Below are positions 1 to 11,857 of a stretch of 64,000 nucleotides of DNA, one piece after another. Position 1 is the first letter of the stretch, and every line of letters starts with the position of its first letter. This stretch comes from Pterois miles. Lineage: Eukaryota > Chordata > Actinopteri > Perciformes > Scorpaenidae. The translations under genes and the position numbers were made by a program. The notes beneath the pieces are model-generated. The model was given only the letters and a program-made list of their open reading frames with translations. It had not been told where the DNA came from and ran no database searches. The DNA lies in contig CAMQGK010000341.1 in assembly GCA_947000775.1 (NCBI GenBank), forward strand, positions 11,263,001 to 11,327,000, given 5' to 3'.

Positions 1-883
1 CTCTAACTCTTGTCTGGCAGCTGAATTAAATTCATAGTGGCTGTACACACACATTGAGACAATGAATGGGACATGGAAACTATTTTGCATGCCAGTATTC
101 ACTGACATGCACTTACAATCACTGATAATCACACTAAGGTATGTAGGTCCACAGTATACATTGTATCATATGTGTAAAATATCAGAAATAAAAGCAAAAA
201 ATTATCACACTTTTTGTCTAACTATAAGTTGTTTTGTGTGTGCACACTGCGCATATAAGACTTTACCAAGTAATCTGACACTTCATTCATAACGTTGACA
301 TTTAAATTATTATTATCAATAGCTTACAGAAACATTGCAGTCCACCTTTTTTATCTCTATCTGTCACAGCGAGCGAAGCTGCGCTCCATCCTCTTTCTGT
401 AATTGTCTCAGTCTTCAGTCCAAAAGTCAAAATGTATTGAAAAACAATATATGTAGATAGATGTTCATTTACTGCACCATGGACTATTACTGTATCAGGT
501 GGCAGCGTGAAAAGAGTGTTTCTAAAAATAGATATATGAAAATAGCACATTTCACACTGGTAAGAGTACACCAGTTTTATGTAGGTTGTAACTGTTAGAT
601 AAGCTGTGTATGCTTTGTGGGGGCTACAAAATGACTGATGTCATTGCTGCACTATGGAAACACAATGGCACAGCCTGTTGTCACAATGCACTTAAGAGCC
701 ATCTCTTAAGCAATGTGCTGATGAGGAGTTAATGGCTCATCAGCATGAACAAAAGGATGCAGACGCTCTTTGAAAATAGTACTCCTGAAGAGCCTGGTGG
801 ATGATAAAAGTTTCGCTCACAATGCATGTAAATCATAGGGACTGTTGGGGTATAATCTGACACTGTAATATCTCTCTCTGCAG
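1..883. other. PSME4 intron, right-hand part
   Basis: No coding exon of PSME4 or any other gene could be recognised here. The stretch is AT-rich, its short open frames have no splice-site or family support, and it ends in a good polypyrimidine tract and cag at 881-883, the acceptor of the first visible PSME4 exon. It is best read as the 3' part of a PSME4 intron. Confidence 0.6.
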
Positions 884-3800
884 ATGAGTCCAGAGAGAAC
901 TACAGAGATGCCATCTGTAGAGTGATGAGACAGCTGCTGCGTAAGTGTTAGCTCAGTTATACTTTCTCTTAGGCTTGTGGTATTTTTTTTGGCTCTACAG
1001 CTACATCCATAACCATGTTGAAATGACATTCATCATAATAGACAGTAAGCTCATAGTATAATGTAGGTCTGTCCTGCCATCTTAGTTCCTTTACCTCTTC
1101 TTGCAGATTACATCCTGGAGCACTCTGAAGATGACACCAAGTCTCTCTTCTCCATCATCAAGGTAGGCTGGCAGTAACATGATAGTCTGGATACTCTTAT
1201 TTTATTGTGTTTAATAATATGCCAATGCAGAACCAGGGTTCAGGGTAATTTGCCCTGTTGCACTTTGCCAACCTTTACGAATGTTTGCTGATATATTTGA
1301 CCCATGTCTACAAAATCGCTGTATACCATTGGATCTTCAAACAAAACATACACTCACATGATCTCTTATTGAAAGCCACAGTGGAGCAGTGCATTATTAT
1401 ATGCTGCGTGGGACATTGTGTAGGCATAGGTTATCCCAGAATTTCTTTGAATCAAGTTTTCCGTTTTGAATTGCTCAAAGTCTCTACACAGGCTATTGCC
1501 AGCTATCGCCCAACACTAATCAATTTTTTTGTCTGTGCTAATTTTCAGATTATCAGCGACCTGTTGCACTTCAAAGGTTCTCACAAACACGAGTTTGACT
1601 CCCGCTGGAAGAGCTTCAACCTTGTAAAGAAATCCATGGAAAACAGAGTGAGAAACAGTTTGTTGTACTTTAAATACTTTTGTATGGCTGTTATCCTGGA
1701 AAGAGTTTAAAAACCACATACTCTCTCCCCAATGCTTACATTAGATAGATTAGCGATACTGGTATTACATGTTGTGTTTAAAACTGACTGACAATTCAGT
1801 GTGTAATGCCTGGCTGTTGTGTTTGCAGCTTCATGGCAGAAAGCAGCACATCAGAGCTCTGCTAATAGACAGAGTCATGCTCCAGCATGAGGTATGTCCT
1901 TAATGGAGAAATTGTTTTATTGTGTATCATTGTATTTTTGCCATTTATAACTTTGAATCTTTGTGTCTTATCAGCTGCGAAAGCTAACAGTGGAAGGATG
2001 TCAGTACAGGAGCATTCACCAGGAGCTGATGAGAGATCTGTTGAGGCTTTCCACAAGCACCTACAGTCAAGTGAGTTCACTCCACAGCAGTGCATTATCT
2101 GCATTATATTCAAGTCATTTATTAGCTTCTTGTTACACCTTATGAATCAAAAATACATTTGAGTAGTGTTCTTAATACACATTAAGTAATTGGAACTTTT
2201 GTTTCCTTCAAGGTACGCAGCAGAGCTCAAAATGTGTTGTACACTGCTCTGGGAACCTACAATTTCTGCTGCAGAGATCTCATCCCCCATGTCCTTGAGT
2301 TTCTCAACCCAGACAACAGCAGTGTCACACAGCAGCAGTTCAAAGTATGAAAGTCCTATGTTGCTCTTCAACTTAGAAAGTTTTACACTTTCAAGAATTC
2401 AAATTCTTTACATTACAGATTAACATTAACTTTGTATGTCTCTAGGGTGCCTTGTACTGTCTTCTGGGAAATCACAATGGAGTGTGCCTCGCCAATTTGC
2501 ACGACTGGGAGTGCATTGCTCTGACATGGCCCGCCATTGTACGCTCTGGCCTCAGCTCGGCCATGTCTCTGGAGAAGCCCTCCATTGTGCGGCTCTTCGA
2601 TGACCTCGCAGACAAAATCCATCGGCAGTATGAGACCATCGGCATCGACTTCTCTGTAAGAAAAAACATTAAGAACAGTTTAACAGATTGATCATAGAAT
2701 CAAAGGCCAATATATCTGCCCAGTGCCTACCTATGATAGAAGAAACTCAATAATACAGATAAAATAGGTCAGGTTAGCTCTGAGTGACATAATCCATTTT
2801 GAAGACCAGTGTCATATGGTTTCTTCTTCTTTTTTTTTATTGAAAATATGTGGTGAAATTGTCAATTCCCAAATATTAAGCCATGAAAACATTAAAAATA
2901 TGATTTGGAGCTTCAGTACATAGGCCCAATTACACTGATTTAAAAATGCTAAATTTTTCTTTGCGAAGCTGAAAAGAAAACGAGGTCATTAAGAGTGGCG
3001 TTAATGGCTCCTCTCAACTATATTGAAGATATCTAGTCAAAACCAGTTTCCAGCAAACCATATCTCAAGACCCCTTGACCCTCAGCTTTCTAATCTTTAC
3101 AACTGGACAATCTGAACCTTCTCTCATGTCAAATGTTGCAAAGCTACTTTTAAATCATTGAACAGGTGATTTATCAGTGATTCAGCAATTTTACATGTAC
3201 ATTTCTGTAATTTTCTGAGTAGTATAGTCCAGCAATAGAGGAAGTTGAAGTTTCAGGACTGCAGTCCTAAGCCCGCATATGTAGGACCCTAGTTTTTTGT
3301 GTAGCCCACTGTCTTCAGCATAAATGCTTGTTTAATACTCCTCATTTTTTACCATTTTGATTAAGTTTAAATAATCAGAATAATGATGTGCTTTAACCAT
3401 TTGGCAAGGAATTGCAGTCCCATCCAGTGCTCACAGAATAGTCAGAGGAAAGACTTCAGAGACCAGGTCCAAAGCACACTAGAGCAAATCGACCCAATTT
3501 TTTCCAGCCTATGCTGAATCAGTTCCCAACCAGGGGAGTTTATTTAAGAGAATGTGAGCCTCAGATCAGACTTCAATGAAGACACAGTTGGCATCGAAAC
3601 ATTAGTTTTCTAATAAAGTTGATTACCTTAAATCTGTGTGCTCCAGTGTGCGTTGGACCTGGTCTCTGAAGTCTCTCCTGGTACTTTGTTTTTATCTTTT
3701 TCATCCCTTTAGATCCCTGCTGAGTGCTGTGCTGTGGCCAAACAACTTATGATTACTGGAAACCCTGTTCCCAAAGAGCCTGTTCCTCCAGAGGAAGAAG

Positions 3801-6800
3801 CAGCAGAGGGTCTGAGGAGGCAGGAGCTCAAGAACTCTGAGTCTGTTGAGTAAGTTCACATCGGGAACAAGACAAAGAATCATCGCTAAACCAAAGACCT
3901 CCACTTAAATTCGGCTCCCCCTTTTTGAGCAAGTACTTTGATAGAAAATGACTCAACTTGGAGTCTCCAGTTGACATTATGGTCTTTTGGCCCTGCAGAA
4001 TATTAAGACTCAAAATCTTCAAAGTACTGACACATAAGAGAGGATTTGTTTACTCTGCATACCTTGACAAGATACCGTTGGTTGCATACAAGACTAATAC
4101 TGCTCTACATTTTTGTAGGAAATACAAACAGCTCATTGGTAATCTGCTGGACTTCCTCAGCAACAGGAACATGTAGGTTAATTTAATATTTACTTCATTA
4201 AATTCCATTTATATGTATTTATAAGTCTGTAACACCTGCTTTGTTCAACATTCCCAGGCCTTGGAAGTTTGAACACATTGCAATCGGCTTCCTGTCATTG
4301 CTGCTAAGAGATGATCACCAACTCCCACCACCTGCTGTTACATTCTTTGTCAAAAGCCTCAACCATGACTCTCTCTATGTCCGCAAGGTGTGGCACACAC
4401 ACATTATGAGACATGTAGCAGCGGTGCTGTGATTCTTCGGCACATGAATGCATTCCAGTCTTTGCTGAGGCCATTTTGTTTGATATGTCTTATTTTCTCC
4501 ACTAGGTGGCGATATCAGCTGTGGCAGGGATAATGAAACAAATAAAGAGGCCACATAAGAAAGTCCCCATCAGCCCCTCTGAGCTTTGTAAGTATCATAA
4601 GGTTTTGTTTGTCAAGTGTTCCTGTGGATGAGGAGTTTTTGTGTTTCTTAGGGTGCTTTCACAAGCCGTAGTCTGTTTGGCTTGTCCCCATCAGAGTGAA
4701 ATTAATACTGGTTTGTTTAGTCTGGTTTGTTTTTTTCACAGTGCACAAATTAAAGCAGACCAATTAAGAATAATTTGCTGAGGGGCATGTTCAAAAGAGA
4801 AAATTGATCTTTTTCGTTTCAAAAGCTGCCACTGCTATACAGGGAATCACAGACTTTGATATATGGCTGTCACTAATCTAGTGTGCACACATTCTCCAGT
4901 TTATTTTGAATGATTTCATAAACATCACTCCTTGTGGACTTTATTCAGCTTAATCTGTGTGTTGCCTTCTGCCCAGATGTCGAGCAAACATCAGACTGAG
5001 TTGGACTCTTTCAAGAAGTCCAACTCAGTCCTCTCCCACTCATGTTATCTCAACAGATCTCTGGCACCCTGCGTTTTGGATTGCTTGGAAACACAAGGGT
5101 CTCGGGCTGGTTGTTTGGTCCACACCAGAGTACAAATAATGCGTTCACAACTTCCCCAATGATCCACATCAGGCATTGAACCACAACAGAGTTCGATTAA
5201 CAGTCTATAGTCTCTAAAACTCCTCTCACTCATATTTTGTAGGTGGAGGGAAGGAGCTAAGTGGTATCATAGCAGGGGACCGACTAGACAACCAGTGGCT
5301 CCAGTATAATGGCAGCAATCTGCCACGCACACAGCAGGACTGGGATGACTGCGTGTTTGTGGAAAAGACCCACTGGGGATACTACTGCTGGCCAAGGTTC
5401 TCATTTGATGTCTTAATTTCTTAACTTGACTGTCTTTTGCTGTCTTGATGTATTTATCTCTCTGTTGTCAGACAGCATCTTCCACTATGTTTTTATTTAC
5501 CATCACTTCATTATTTTTCTCAAGAAAACTGATGATGTATGCACCACTGGAGGAGCAGCCCAAACAGAACCTGTCCAGAGAGGAAATGACAGAGGTTTGT
5601 GCACAGTCATGTGCACCCCCCAGGAAAAATAATGCATTCAATCATGTGAAGTAATTTTAACTGCCTGTAGTAAAATTTATTTTCCTGCCCTTCTTAACAG
5701 CGGGAACAGATCATCTTTGATCACTTCTCAGACCCACTATTCATCAACCAGTTCATCGAGTTCCTCTCTCTTGAGGACCGTAAGGGGAAAGACAAGTTTA
5801 GCCCTCGCAGGTTCTGCTTGTTTAAGGTGAGATTCCTTGAGATTAGCATTACATGTAGAAAGCAACTAAAGTCAGCCAATAAAGAAACTAATTTGGTCCC
5901 TTCTGTTCTTTCCAGGGGTTATTTCGCAATTTCAGCGACATCTTTCTCCCCCTGCTGCAGCCACACATGGAGCGCCTAGTGGCCGACTCCCATGAAAGCA
6001 AGCAGCGTTGTGTTGCGGAGATCATCTCTGGACTGATTAGAGGCTGCAAGCACTGGAGCTACTTAAAGGTACAGTTTTTAAACTCTCACTTAGTAAGGTG
6101 CCTTGATGAAAGTAATCAGAATTTATTAGGGCTGTCAAAATTAATGTGATAATAAGACGTTAACACAAATTAATTTTAATGCCACTAATTTCTTTAATGC
6201 AAGTTGTGATTTTTTTTAGGTAGTAGTGGGCTCAGTGTTAGAGTCAAGATACTGGAATCACATGAAACTAGAAAATATGAGGAATCCATTGGTACCAAAC
6301 ATGTCCTACTATCTTGTTCAGAAACTTGCACCAAATTTTGGTATTGACAAGCTGTCATGGCCACTTTCAAAGAGGTTTCTTGACCTCTGTCCTCAAGATA
6401 TGTTAATGAAAATGGGTTCGATGAGTACCCATGAGTCTTCCCTTTACAGACATGCCCACTTTATGATAATCGCATGCAGTTTGGGGCAAATCATAGTCAA
6501 GTCAACACACTGACAGCTGTTGTTTCCTGTTGGTATTTGGTTTGCCGTGTTATGATTTGAGCATATTTTTTATGTTGAATGAAGTACTTGTGAAGGTTTC
6601 TGGACAATATTTGTCATTGTTTTGTGTTGTTAATTGATTGTCAATAATAAATATATGCTGCACATACATTTGCCTAAAACAAGCATATTTGCCCACTCCC
6701 ATGTTGACAAGAATATGAAGTACTTGAGAAATCTCCCTTTAAAGTCCTGGCTTCTAATGGTGCTTTTTCAAATTTTGTTTCCTTCTAGATCATAGATCTT

Positions 6801-9800
6801 TGAACAATCATGCACCTCTGCTCTTTTACAGGTTGAGAGCCTTTGGGAGGTGCTGTGTCCACTGCTCCGTACTGCCCTGTCCAACATCACAATAGAAACA
6901 TATGCAGACTGGGGCACCTGCATTGCCACAGCCTGTGTAAGATGTTGCCCATTTATACCCACCATGTCTTTATCCTTCCATTTGTTAAACTTGTGTCACT
7001 CAACCCCCCCCCCCCCCCAAACAACCCTGTTGTTTCTGTCTTCTTACAGGAGAGCAGAGACCCACGTAAGCTCCACTGGCTGTTTGAGATGCTAATGGAG
7101 TCTCCAGTCAACGGAGAGGGGGGCTCCTTTGTCGATGCCTGGTGAGTAGAGAGGTTGCTGCCTGAAACAGATATCGATGTGACTGACAAACTGTGATGAT
7201 TGTGCATCTTTTTCCTTTCCAGTCGTCTCTATGTGCTGCAGGGGGGCCTTGCTCAGCAGGAGTGGCGCGTTCCAGAGCTCCTCCACAGACTGCTGCAATA
7301 CCTGGAGCCCAAACTCACACAGGTGTACAAGAATGTACGGGAACGCATTGGCAGGTGGGGTCCTTTTTACTCTCCTAGTGAACCTGAATGAACCATTACT
7401 CTATTAACTTTATTTTAAACACTGTATTTTTTTGTGTCTCATCTAATCCCCTTTGATTTGTTATCCTTCCAGTGTGCTCACATACATCTTCATGATCGAT
7501 GTCAACTTGCCGTACACTCAGCCGACTACCTCCCCACGCATCTCGGATTTCACAGAGCGAATTCTGTTGCAGCTGAAGCCTCTCACCGAGGGCGACGAGG
7601 AGATCCAGAACCATGTAATCGAGGAGAATGAGGTGGGAGAGCAGGATGAGAGGACGCAGGCCATCAAGTTGCTCAAAACAGGTGGGTCAATGATCTATCA
7701 CCATTACTCTGAATGATGTCACAGTAAATACTGGTTATTGTTGGAATGGTTGAAACAATCATACTTTAAACATTAATATCCCTGTCTTCAAATATCTGCA
7801 GTGCTGAAGTGGCTGATTGCAAGTGCTGGTCGCTCCTTCTCCACTGCCGTCCCAGAACATCTAAGGTTGCTTCCGCTGCTCTTCAAGGTGGAACACTCAT
7901 GAATTCATACCACCAACTTCGTCACTAGCGACTTAAATCTCAATGCTTGACATCATATCAATCATACCATATAGGGACTTAAAATGACTCCTGCCTTCCC
8001 ATTAAGGTATTTCTGTCCTCTGTTCCAGATTGCTCCGGTTGAGAATGACGACAGTTACGATGAACTGAAGAGGGATGCAAAGACCTGTCTGTCTCTGATG
8101 TCTCAGGGACTCCTCTACACAGAACAGATCCCCATGGTCCTCAGTGCCCTGCAGGAGGTGAGTCATCTGGCAACTGTGGCTGTTATTCCACTTTTCACCT
8201 GCATCGCACATGACTAGGCTTTTTACAGATGCTCACATCTTCTAACCTGTGAGGTTAATAAGCAAAAAGATGAAAGGTTCAAAGGGAATGACGACTGAAT
8301 GAGATTTGAGTCTGCCCCACTGAACATTTGTTCTTAACTGAATCTGCTACATATTGTATCAGTACAGTAGTGTGTCGTTCCCAACTGGACAATAAACCTG
8401 AAAAAAGGTAATCGTGACAAATAACCAACATTAATAGGTAAATTCAATTAGCAATTGTATTGTACCGTACATATTTTCAAAATGTGTGGTGATCCCCAAA
8501 AGAGCAGCTCCATGACAAAAAATGTAAATAGAGGACTCATCCAGGGCATGATCCGTTCCTCTATTGAATTAAAATGCTCAGAGGATATTGATGTGGGATG
8601 GCTTTATTGCTGTGTTGCAGATTGCTGGCAGCAGCTCCTGGCACGCACGCTACACGGTGCTCACATACCTCCAGATCATGGTTTTTTACAACCTGTTCAC
8701 CTTCATGAGTGACCAGAAAGCAGTGAAGGACGTCCGGGCACTGGTGGTACGACTACTGGAGGATGAGCAGTTGGAGGTAAAAATAAACTTTCATTTATCT
8801 GTTTAACAATAATCTTAAATAAAGGCTGGCTTAATTGCAACTGGGAGATGGTTGGAAGATGAGCAACATAATGGCTGTCTGATTATATAATGATCGCCAA
8901 GCTATTGGCCAACACATGCATGTTTATGCTAGTAGTAAGGATGCACTGATACAGAATACCGGGCTGATACTGTCTGAAATAGCTGGATTGGGTATGTGCA
9001 TTATTTACATTATATTAATATTTCATTTAAAAATATTACGGTTCTCATCAATACCACTCTGTTGTGATGCCCCTAATATGTATATACTATATTTTATTTT
9101 CTGGAATTTGAATTTCTGTTAAAGGTTTGACCAATCTGTTGCTGCAATAAAAAGGTTTACACTTAAAGTGTAATTCCTGTCAATTTGAAGTTGCGTGACA
9201 GTACAATAAATGTATATCTATGTGTTTATTTGTGAGATTTTGTTTTACAAAAGAAAGCAATATATAAGTCAGGCCTGATGTTGGCTTACACATAAAAGAA
9301 TGAACCCAGTCACTTCCACACAGTGAGGCATACAGGTTATTAATTAAACACTGGTATCAGATCAGTCGGTATTGGCCGATACCCAAAACCCAGGTCTCGG
9401 TATCGGGACTTTAAAAGTCGGATCGGTCCATCCCTAGCCAGCAGGCAGACTTACTGTCTTTCAGCCTCACTGTAGTGATTCAGCACTCTGCTCCTGGCTC
9501 TCCACTCCCCCCTCCAGTCCTTTAGCTGTTGCTATGGAAACCACAGGCTGCAGTAATCTGTTGCTATGGAGATAACGTTCAGATTGAAGGAGGATGCGAG
9601 GGAGAGGGATGGAGTAGAGACAAAGGAGAAGTGGGGGATGGATGGAAGTAGCCATTTTTATTTGGCCTCTTAAACTAACCTAAGCCTGATTTTATAGGTG
9701 CGATACAACACTTTCATTGCTCTCATTTCTTCAGGATCACCTTTATTAGACAAATACATATGTTCACAGAACAGAACAGAACACCAAGCTTAACTCATTA

Positions 9801-10039
9801 GGAATCTACCTTTTTAAGAGAAAAAATAATCTGTAATATTATTCTAAAAAAACAGAAAACATAACTTAAAAGTGCACCAAAGAAGAAAGCTGTAACCTAT
9901 TTACCTATTTAATGTACATAGCCTTTCCTCTGGAGAACGCTGCTCAAAGAGAAAAGTTTACCTCTCCTGCTGAGAATTCCTCTGAGAAAAGAGACATAAA
10001 ATATGCAAAGAACCATTTTAGCTCACGTTATGGAGAAGC

Positions 10040-10087
<48 letters not shown>

Positions 10088-11857
10088 ACACACACACACA
10101 CACATCCACCCCCAGTCCCCCAGCTGGCTGCTATTTCTATCCAGCTGGCCAGTGTACACACTAGTGGAACACCCTGCCTAATGACATTGATATGTCTTAT
10201 ACAGTGCAGCAAGAGGTTGTCAGTAAGGTGTTGGGGCTTGTGTGTTAGTACAGGTAGTAAGAAATTATTAGAACACCTGTGACTATATAATTCACAGAAA
10301 ACTAAAGCCCTCAGGTGACTCCTAGTTTTCTTTTTATATTATATATATCAGCTTGAACGCTAATTTGTAATGTGTCAATGAGGGGCACTTTACATTTTAA
10401 ATTTAGTATATGTATAAAATATTCAAGTATTGCTCGGAAGCGATGTATGTTTTAACTTGTTAATTTACTTCCTCTGTCCTTTCAGCACATTATTATGCTA
10501 ATTACTGCCAGCTAGTCTCACAATATTCAGGTGTTTAATCCATGTACATTATAATGTGTGTTGTAATTAATACTGCACTCTAGTGACACAGTACACTGAA
10601 TTTCCACTTTCCCATTTCCTCGTTCTGCCCAGTGGGTAACTCCTGGATCTGAGTAGTAAAGCCAGTGTTGAGGTGCTTTAAACTTGCATTGATTCTAATA
10701 GCTAGCAGGGGGTGACTCCAGTTGCAAAAAGAAGTCTGATTGTATAGAAGTCAATGAGAAAATGACCCTACTTCTCTCTTGATTTATTACTTCAGTAAAT
10801 ATGAGTTTATGGTCTCAATCGCTAGTTTCAAGTCTTCTCCAATACAGCATGATGATGATGATGATGATGATGATGACGACGACGACATTTAGTAAACTAT
10901 GGTCCCATTTAGAGTCAAACAGATGATAAAGTAGGGTATGCTTTAGGGTGTGGCTACCTTGTACCAGGTCGCTGCCACGGTGTTGTCCAGTCTGGGAGTT
11001 GTCCACATTTTTGTCTGACAACTTTAAACTTTAAATTTAAATTTCAGTGTTCAGTTGTACTTGGCTCCACCCTTTCCTGTCACTTCTGGTTGCAAAAAGC
11101 CAAGATGGAGATGGCCAAAAACCAGATGGCATTGATGACTTCTTATATACAGTCTATGCTTCTGCCTCTGTTTTCTAGGTAAGAGAAATGGCTGCCACCA
11201 CACTCAGCGGCTTCCTTCAGTGCAATTTCCTGTCCATGGACACCCCCATGCAGGCACATTTTGAAGCTCTCTGCAAGACTCGCTTGCCTAAGAAGAGGAA
11301 GAGGGAGCTCGGCTCTATAGTGGACACTATACCCTCCGCTGGTAAGGAATCGTCAAGGTAGAATGTGTGATGATACACTGGATATTTTTATTTTAATGGA
11401 ATCCGTCTTGTTGTGGTTTTGTAGACCTTGTGCGGCGCCACGCGGGTGTTCTTGGGTTGAGTGCTTGCATTCTCTCCAGCCCGTATGATGTGCCCACCTG
11501 GATGCCCCAGCTGTTGATGGACCTGAGTGCTCACCTGAATGACACACAACCCATTGAAGTATGTGTACTTACCACTTTATACTGTTTCAGTGGAATTATT
11601 TTTTCAGCCTCATTTTTGCCTAGCTCTTGTTGCAACAAAACCTGTGCAATGTAATTTATTTACTGTGTTACACATACAGGATATATTAACCGAATGAGAA
11701 ATATATGTTTGTGTCCTTCCAGATGACTGTGAAGAAAACTCTGTCAAACTTCCGACGGACTCACCACGACAACTGGCAGCAACATAAGCAGCAGTTCACA
11801 GATGACCAGCTGCTGGTCCTGACTGACTTGCTGGTCTCCCCCTGTTACTATGCCTAA
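884..11857 (+). CDS. PSME4: Proteasome activator complex subunit 4 (PA200/BLM10), C-terminal half, 25 exons
   Basis: PA200 is a large HEAT-repeat solenoid that caps the 20S proteasome in an ATP- and ubiquitin-independent way. It acts mainly in the nucleus, including on acetylated histones in spermatogenesis and DNA repair. Exons by GT/AG borders: 884-940, 1107-1162, 1549-1647, 1829-1891, 1975-2070, 2213-2344, 2446-2655, 3713-3849, 4119-4172, 4258-4387, 4506-4587, 5243-5396, 5525-5594, 5701-5826, 5916-6068, 6832-6936, 7050-7141, 7223-7354, 7473-7681, 7802-7887, 8029-8157, 8621-8776, 11179-11341, 11425-11558, 11723-11857. They total 2,960 nt and stay in one phase to the TAA, giving about 985 residues of the usual 1,840 or so. 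Recognisable blocks include FKGSHKHEFDSRWKSFNLVK, GALYCLLGNHNGVCLANLHD, SLEDRKGKDKFSPRRFCLFK and ESRDPRKLHWLFEMLMESPV. The 5' half lies outside the window. Donors of the exons ending at 4387 (gtgtgg) and 5396 (gttctc) are weak. No frame damage was seen. Confidence 0.97.
2656..3712. other. PSME4 intron with an inverted-repeat element at its 3' end
   Basis: About 1 kb between the exons ending at 2655 and starting at 3713. The first 750 bases show no coding or repeat signal I can name. The last part holds the inverted-repeat element 3443-3682, listed separately, which ends 30 bases before the acceptor. Confidence 0.6.
3443..3682. repeat. 240-bp element with 38-bp terminal inverted repeats
   Basis: The left arm 3443-3480 and right arm 3645-3682 are reverse complements over 38 bases with about five mismatches. 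The inner 34 bases include the shared core TGGACCTGGTCTCTGAAG and differ at two positions. The interior has the phrase GAAGACACAGTTGGCATCG followed by AAACATTAG, which resembles terminal pieces of fish Penelope-like or MITE elements. No target duplication was resolved. The type is uncertain; the inverted repeat itself is directly visible. Confidence 0.6.
4588..5242. repeat. PSME4 intron with a possible degraded MITE
   Basis: The 655-bp intron between the exons ending at 4587 and starting at 5243. At 4650-4760 it has GGGTGCTTTCACAAGC followed by tracts rich in GGTTTGTTTAGTCTGGTTTG, and at about 5090-5150 the reverse sense GGTTGTTTGGTCCACACC. This resembles the GGTGCTTTCACAC-ended repeats common in teleosts. 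Ends and target duplication are not clear, so the repeat call is tentative. No coding signal was seen. Confidence 0.35.
6127..6750 (+). mobile_element. TAGGGCTGTCA-family hAT-like MITE, copy 1 (in a PSME4 intron)
   Basis: It begins TAGGGCTGTCAAAATTAATG at 6127 and runs through the body shared with copies at 26068, 38946, 49251 and 55815. Shared phrases include GGAATCCATTGGTACCAA, TTGACCTCTGTCCTCAAG (family form TTGACCTCTGACCTCAAG), ACAGACATGCCCACTTTATG and AAGCATATTTGCCCACTCCC. The right end, which should return to TGACAGCCCTA, is missing. The 95-codon open frame at 6226-6513 lies inside this element and is not a gene. The copy fills most of the intron between the exons ending at 6068 and starting at 6832. 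Confidence 0.8.
8158..8620. other. PSME4 intron, no feature seen
   Basis: 463-bp intron between the exons ending at 8157 and starting at 8621. It contains no coding exon and no repeat I can name. Its 3' end has a weak pyrimidine tract before tgtgttgcag. Confidence 0.5.
8936..9436. mobile_element. GGATGCAC-family hAT-like MITE, copy 1
   Basis: The left end TAAGGATGCACTGAT at 8936 and right end ATCGGTCCATCCCTA at 9422-9436 form terminal inverted repeats. The interior shares long blocks with the copy at 32188-32661, for example CACATAAAAGAATGAACCCA and CCAGTCACTTCCA. The flanks GCTAGTAG (8928-8935) and GCCAGCAG (9437-9444) match at 6 of 8 bases and look like a decayed 8-bp target duplication, as expected for hAT elements. 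It is non-autonomous, with no transposase frame. Confidence 0.75.
9437..9660. promoter_or_regulatory. Non-repetitive intronic block with two X-box-like motifs
   Basis: Directly after the MITE, inside the long PSME4 intron, is a GC-richer stretch. It has GTTGCTATGGAAAC at 9528-9541 and GTTGCTATGGAGATAAC at 9560-9576, both close to the RFX-factor X-box (GTTGCCATGGNAAC type). An ACAAAG SOX-like word lies nearby. Enhancer function is inferred only from motif clustering. Confidence 0.35.
10042..10104. repeat. (CA)n microsatellite
   Basis: A run of about 30 CA dinucleotides with one interruption (CATACA at 10081), inside the PSME4 intron 8777-11178. Confidence 0.97.
10650..11158. repeat. Interspersed repeat ending in TTATATACAGTCTATGC
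   Basis: This stretch reads as a known type of teleost dispersed repeat. It contains GAAGTCAATGAGAAAATGAC (with bases inserted relative to others I know), TTTATGGTCTCAATCGCTAG, TGGTCCCATTTAGAGTCAAA, and a right end running into ATATACAGTCTATGC. A (GAT)n run (10849-10876) sits inside it. There is no second copy in the window, so the call rests on recognition. It ends about 20 bases before the acceptor of the exon at 11179. Confidence 0.5.
11179..11857 (+). CDS. PSME4: PSME4 last three exons: bromodomain-like region, basic signal and HbYX-type C-terminus
   Basis: These exons (11179-11341, 11425-11558, 11723-11857) encode the C-terminal part of PA200. The codons at 11224-11229 give Asn-Phe in GFLQCNFLSM. 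Counting back from the C-terminus of the human protein, this pair corresponds to N1716-F1717 of the bromodomain-like region reported to recognise acetylated histones. A basic cluster, LPKKRKRE, follows and resembles a nuclear localisation signal. The protein ends SPCYYA; the final Tyr-Tyr-Ala fits the hydrophobic-Tyr-X motif by which Blm10/PA200 docks in an alpha-ring pocket of the 20S core and opens the gate. All key positions are intact. The preceding intron (8777-11178) is by far the longest in the visible part of the gene. Confidence 0.93.

Noticed and set aside
6226..6513. 95-codon frame between PSME4 exons
   Set aside because: It lies wholly inside a TAGGGCTGTCA MITE whose other copies do not keep the frame.
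10042..10104. CRISPR-like or satellite array
   Set aside because: Plain dinucleotide repeat. No spaced repeats or spacers are seen anywhere in the window.
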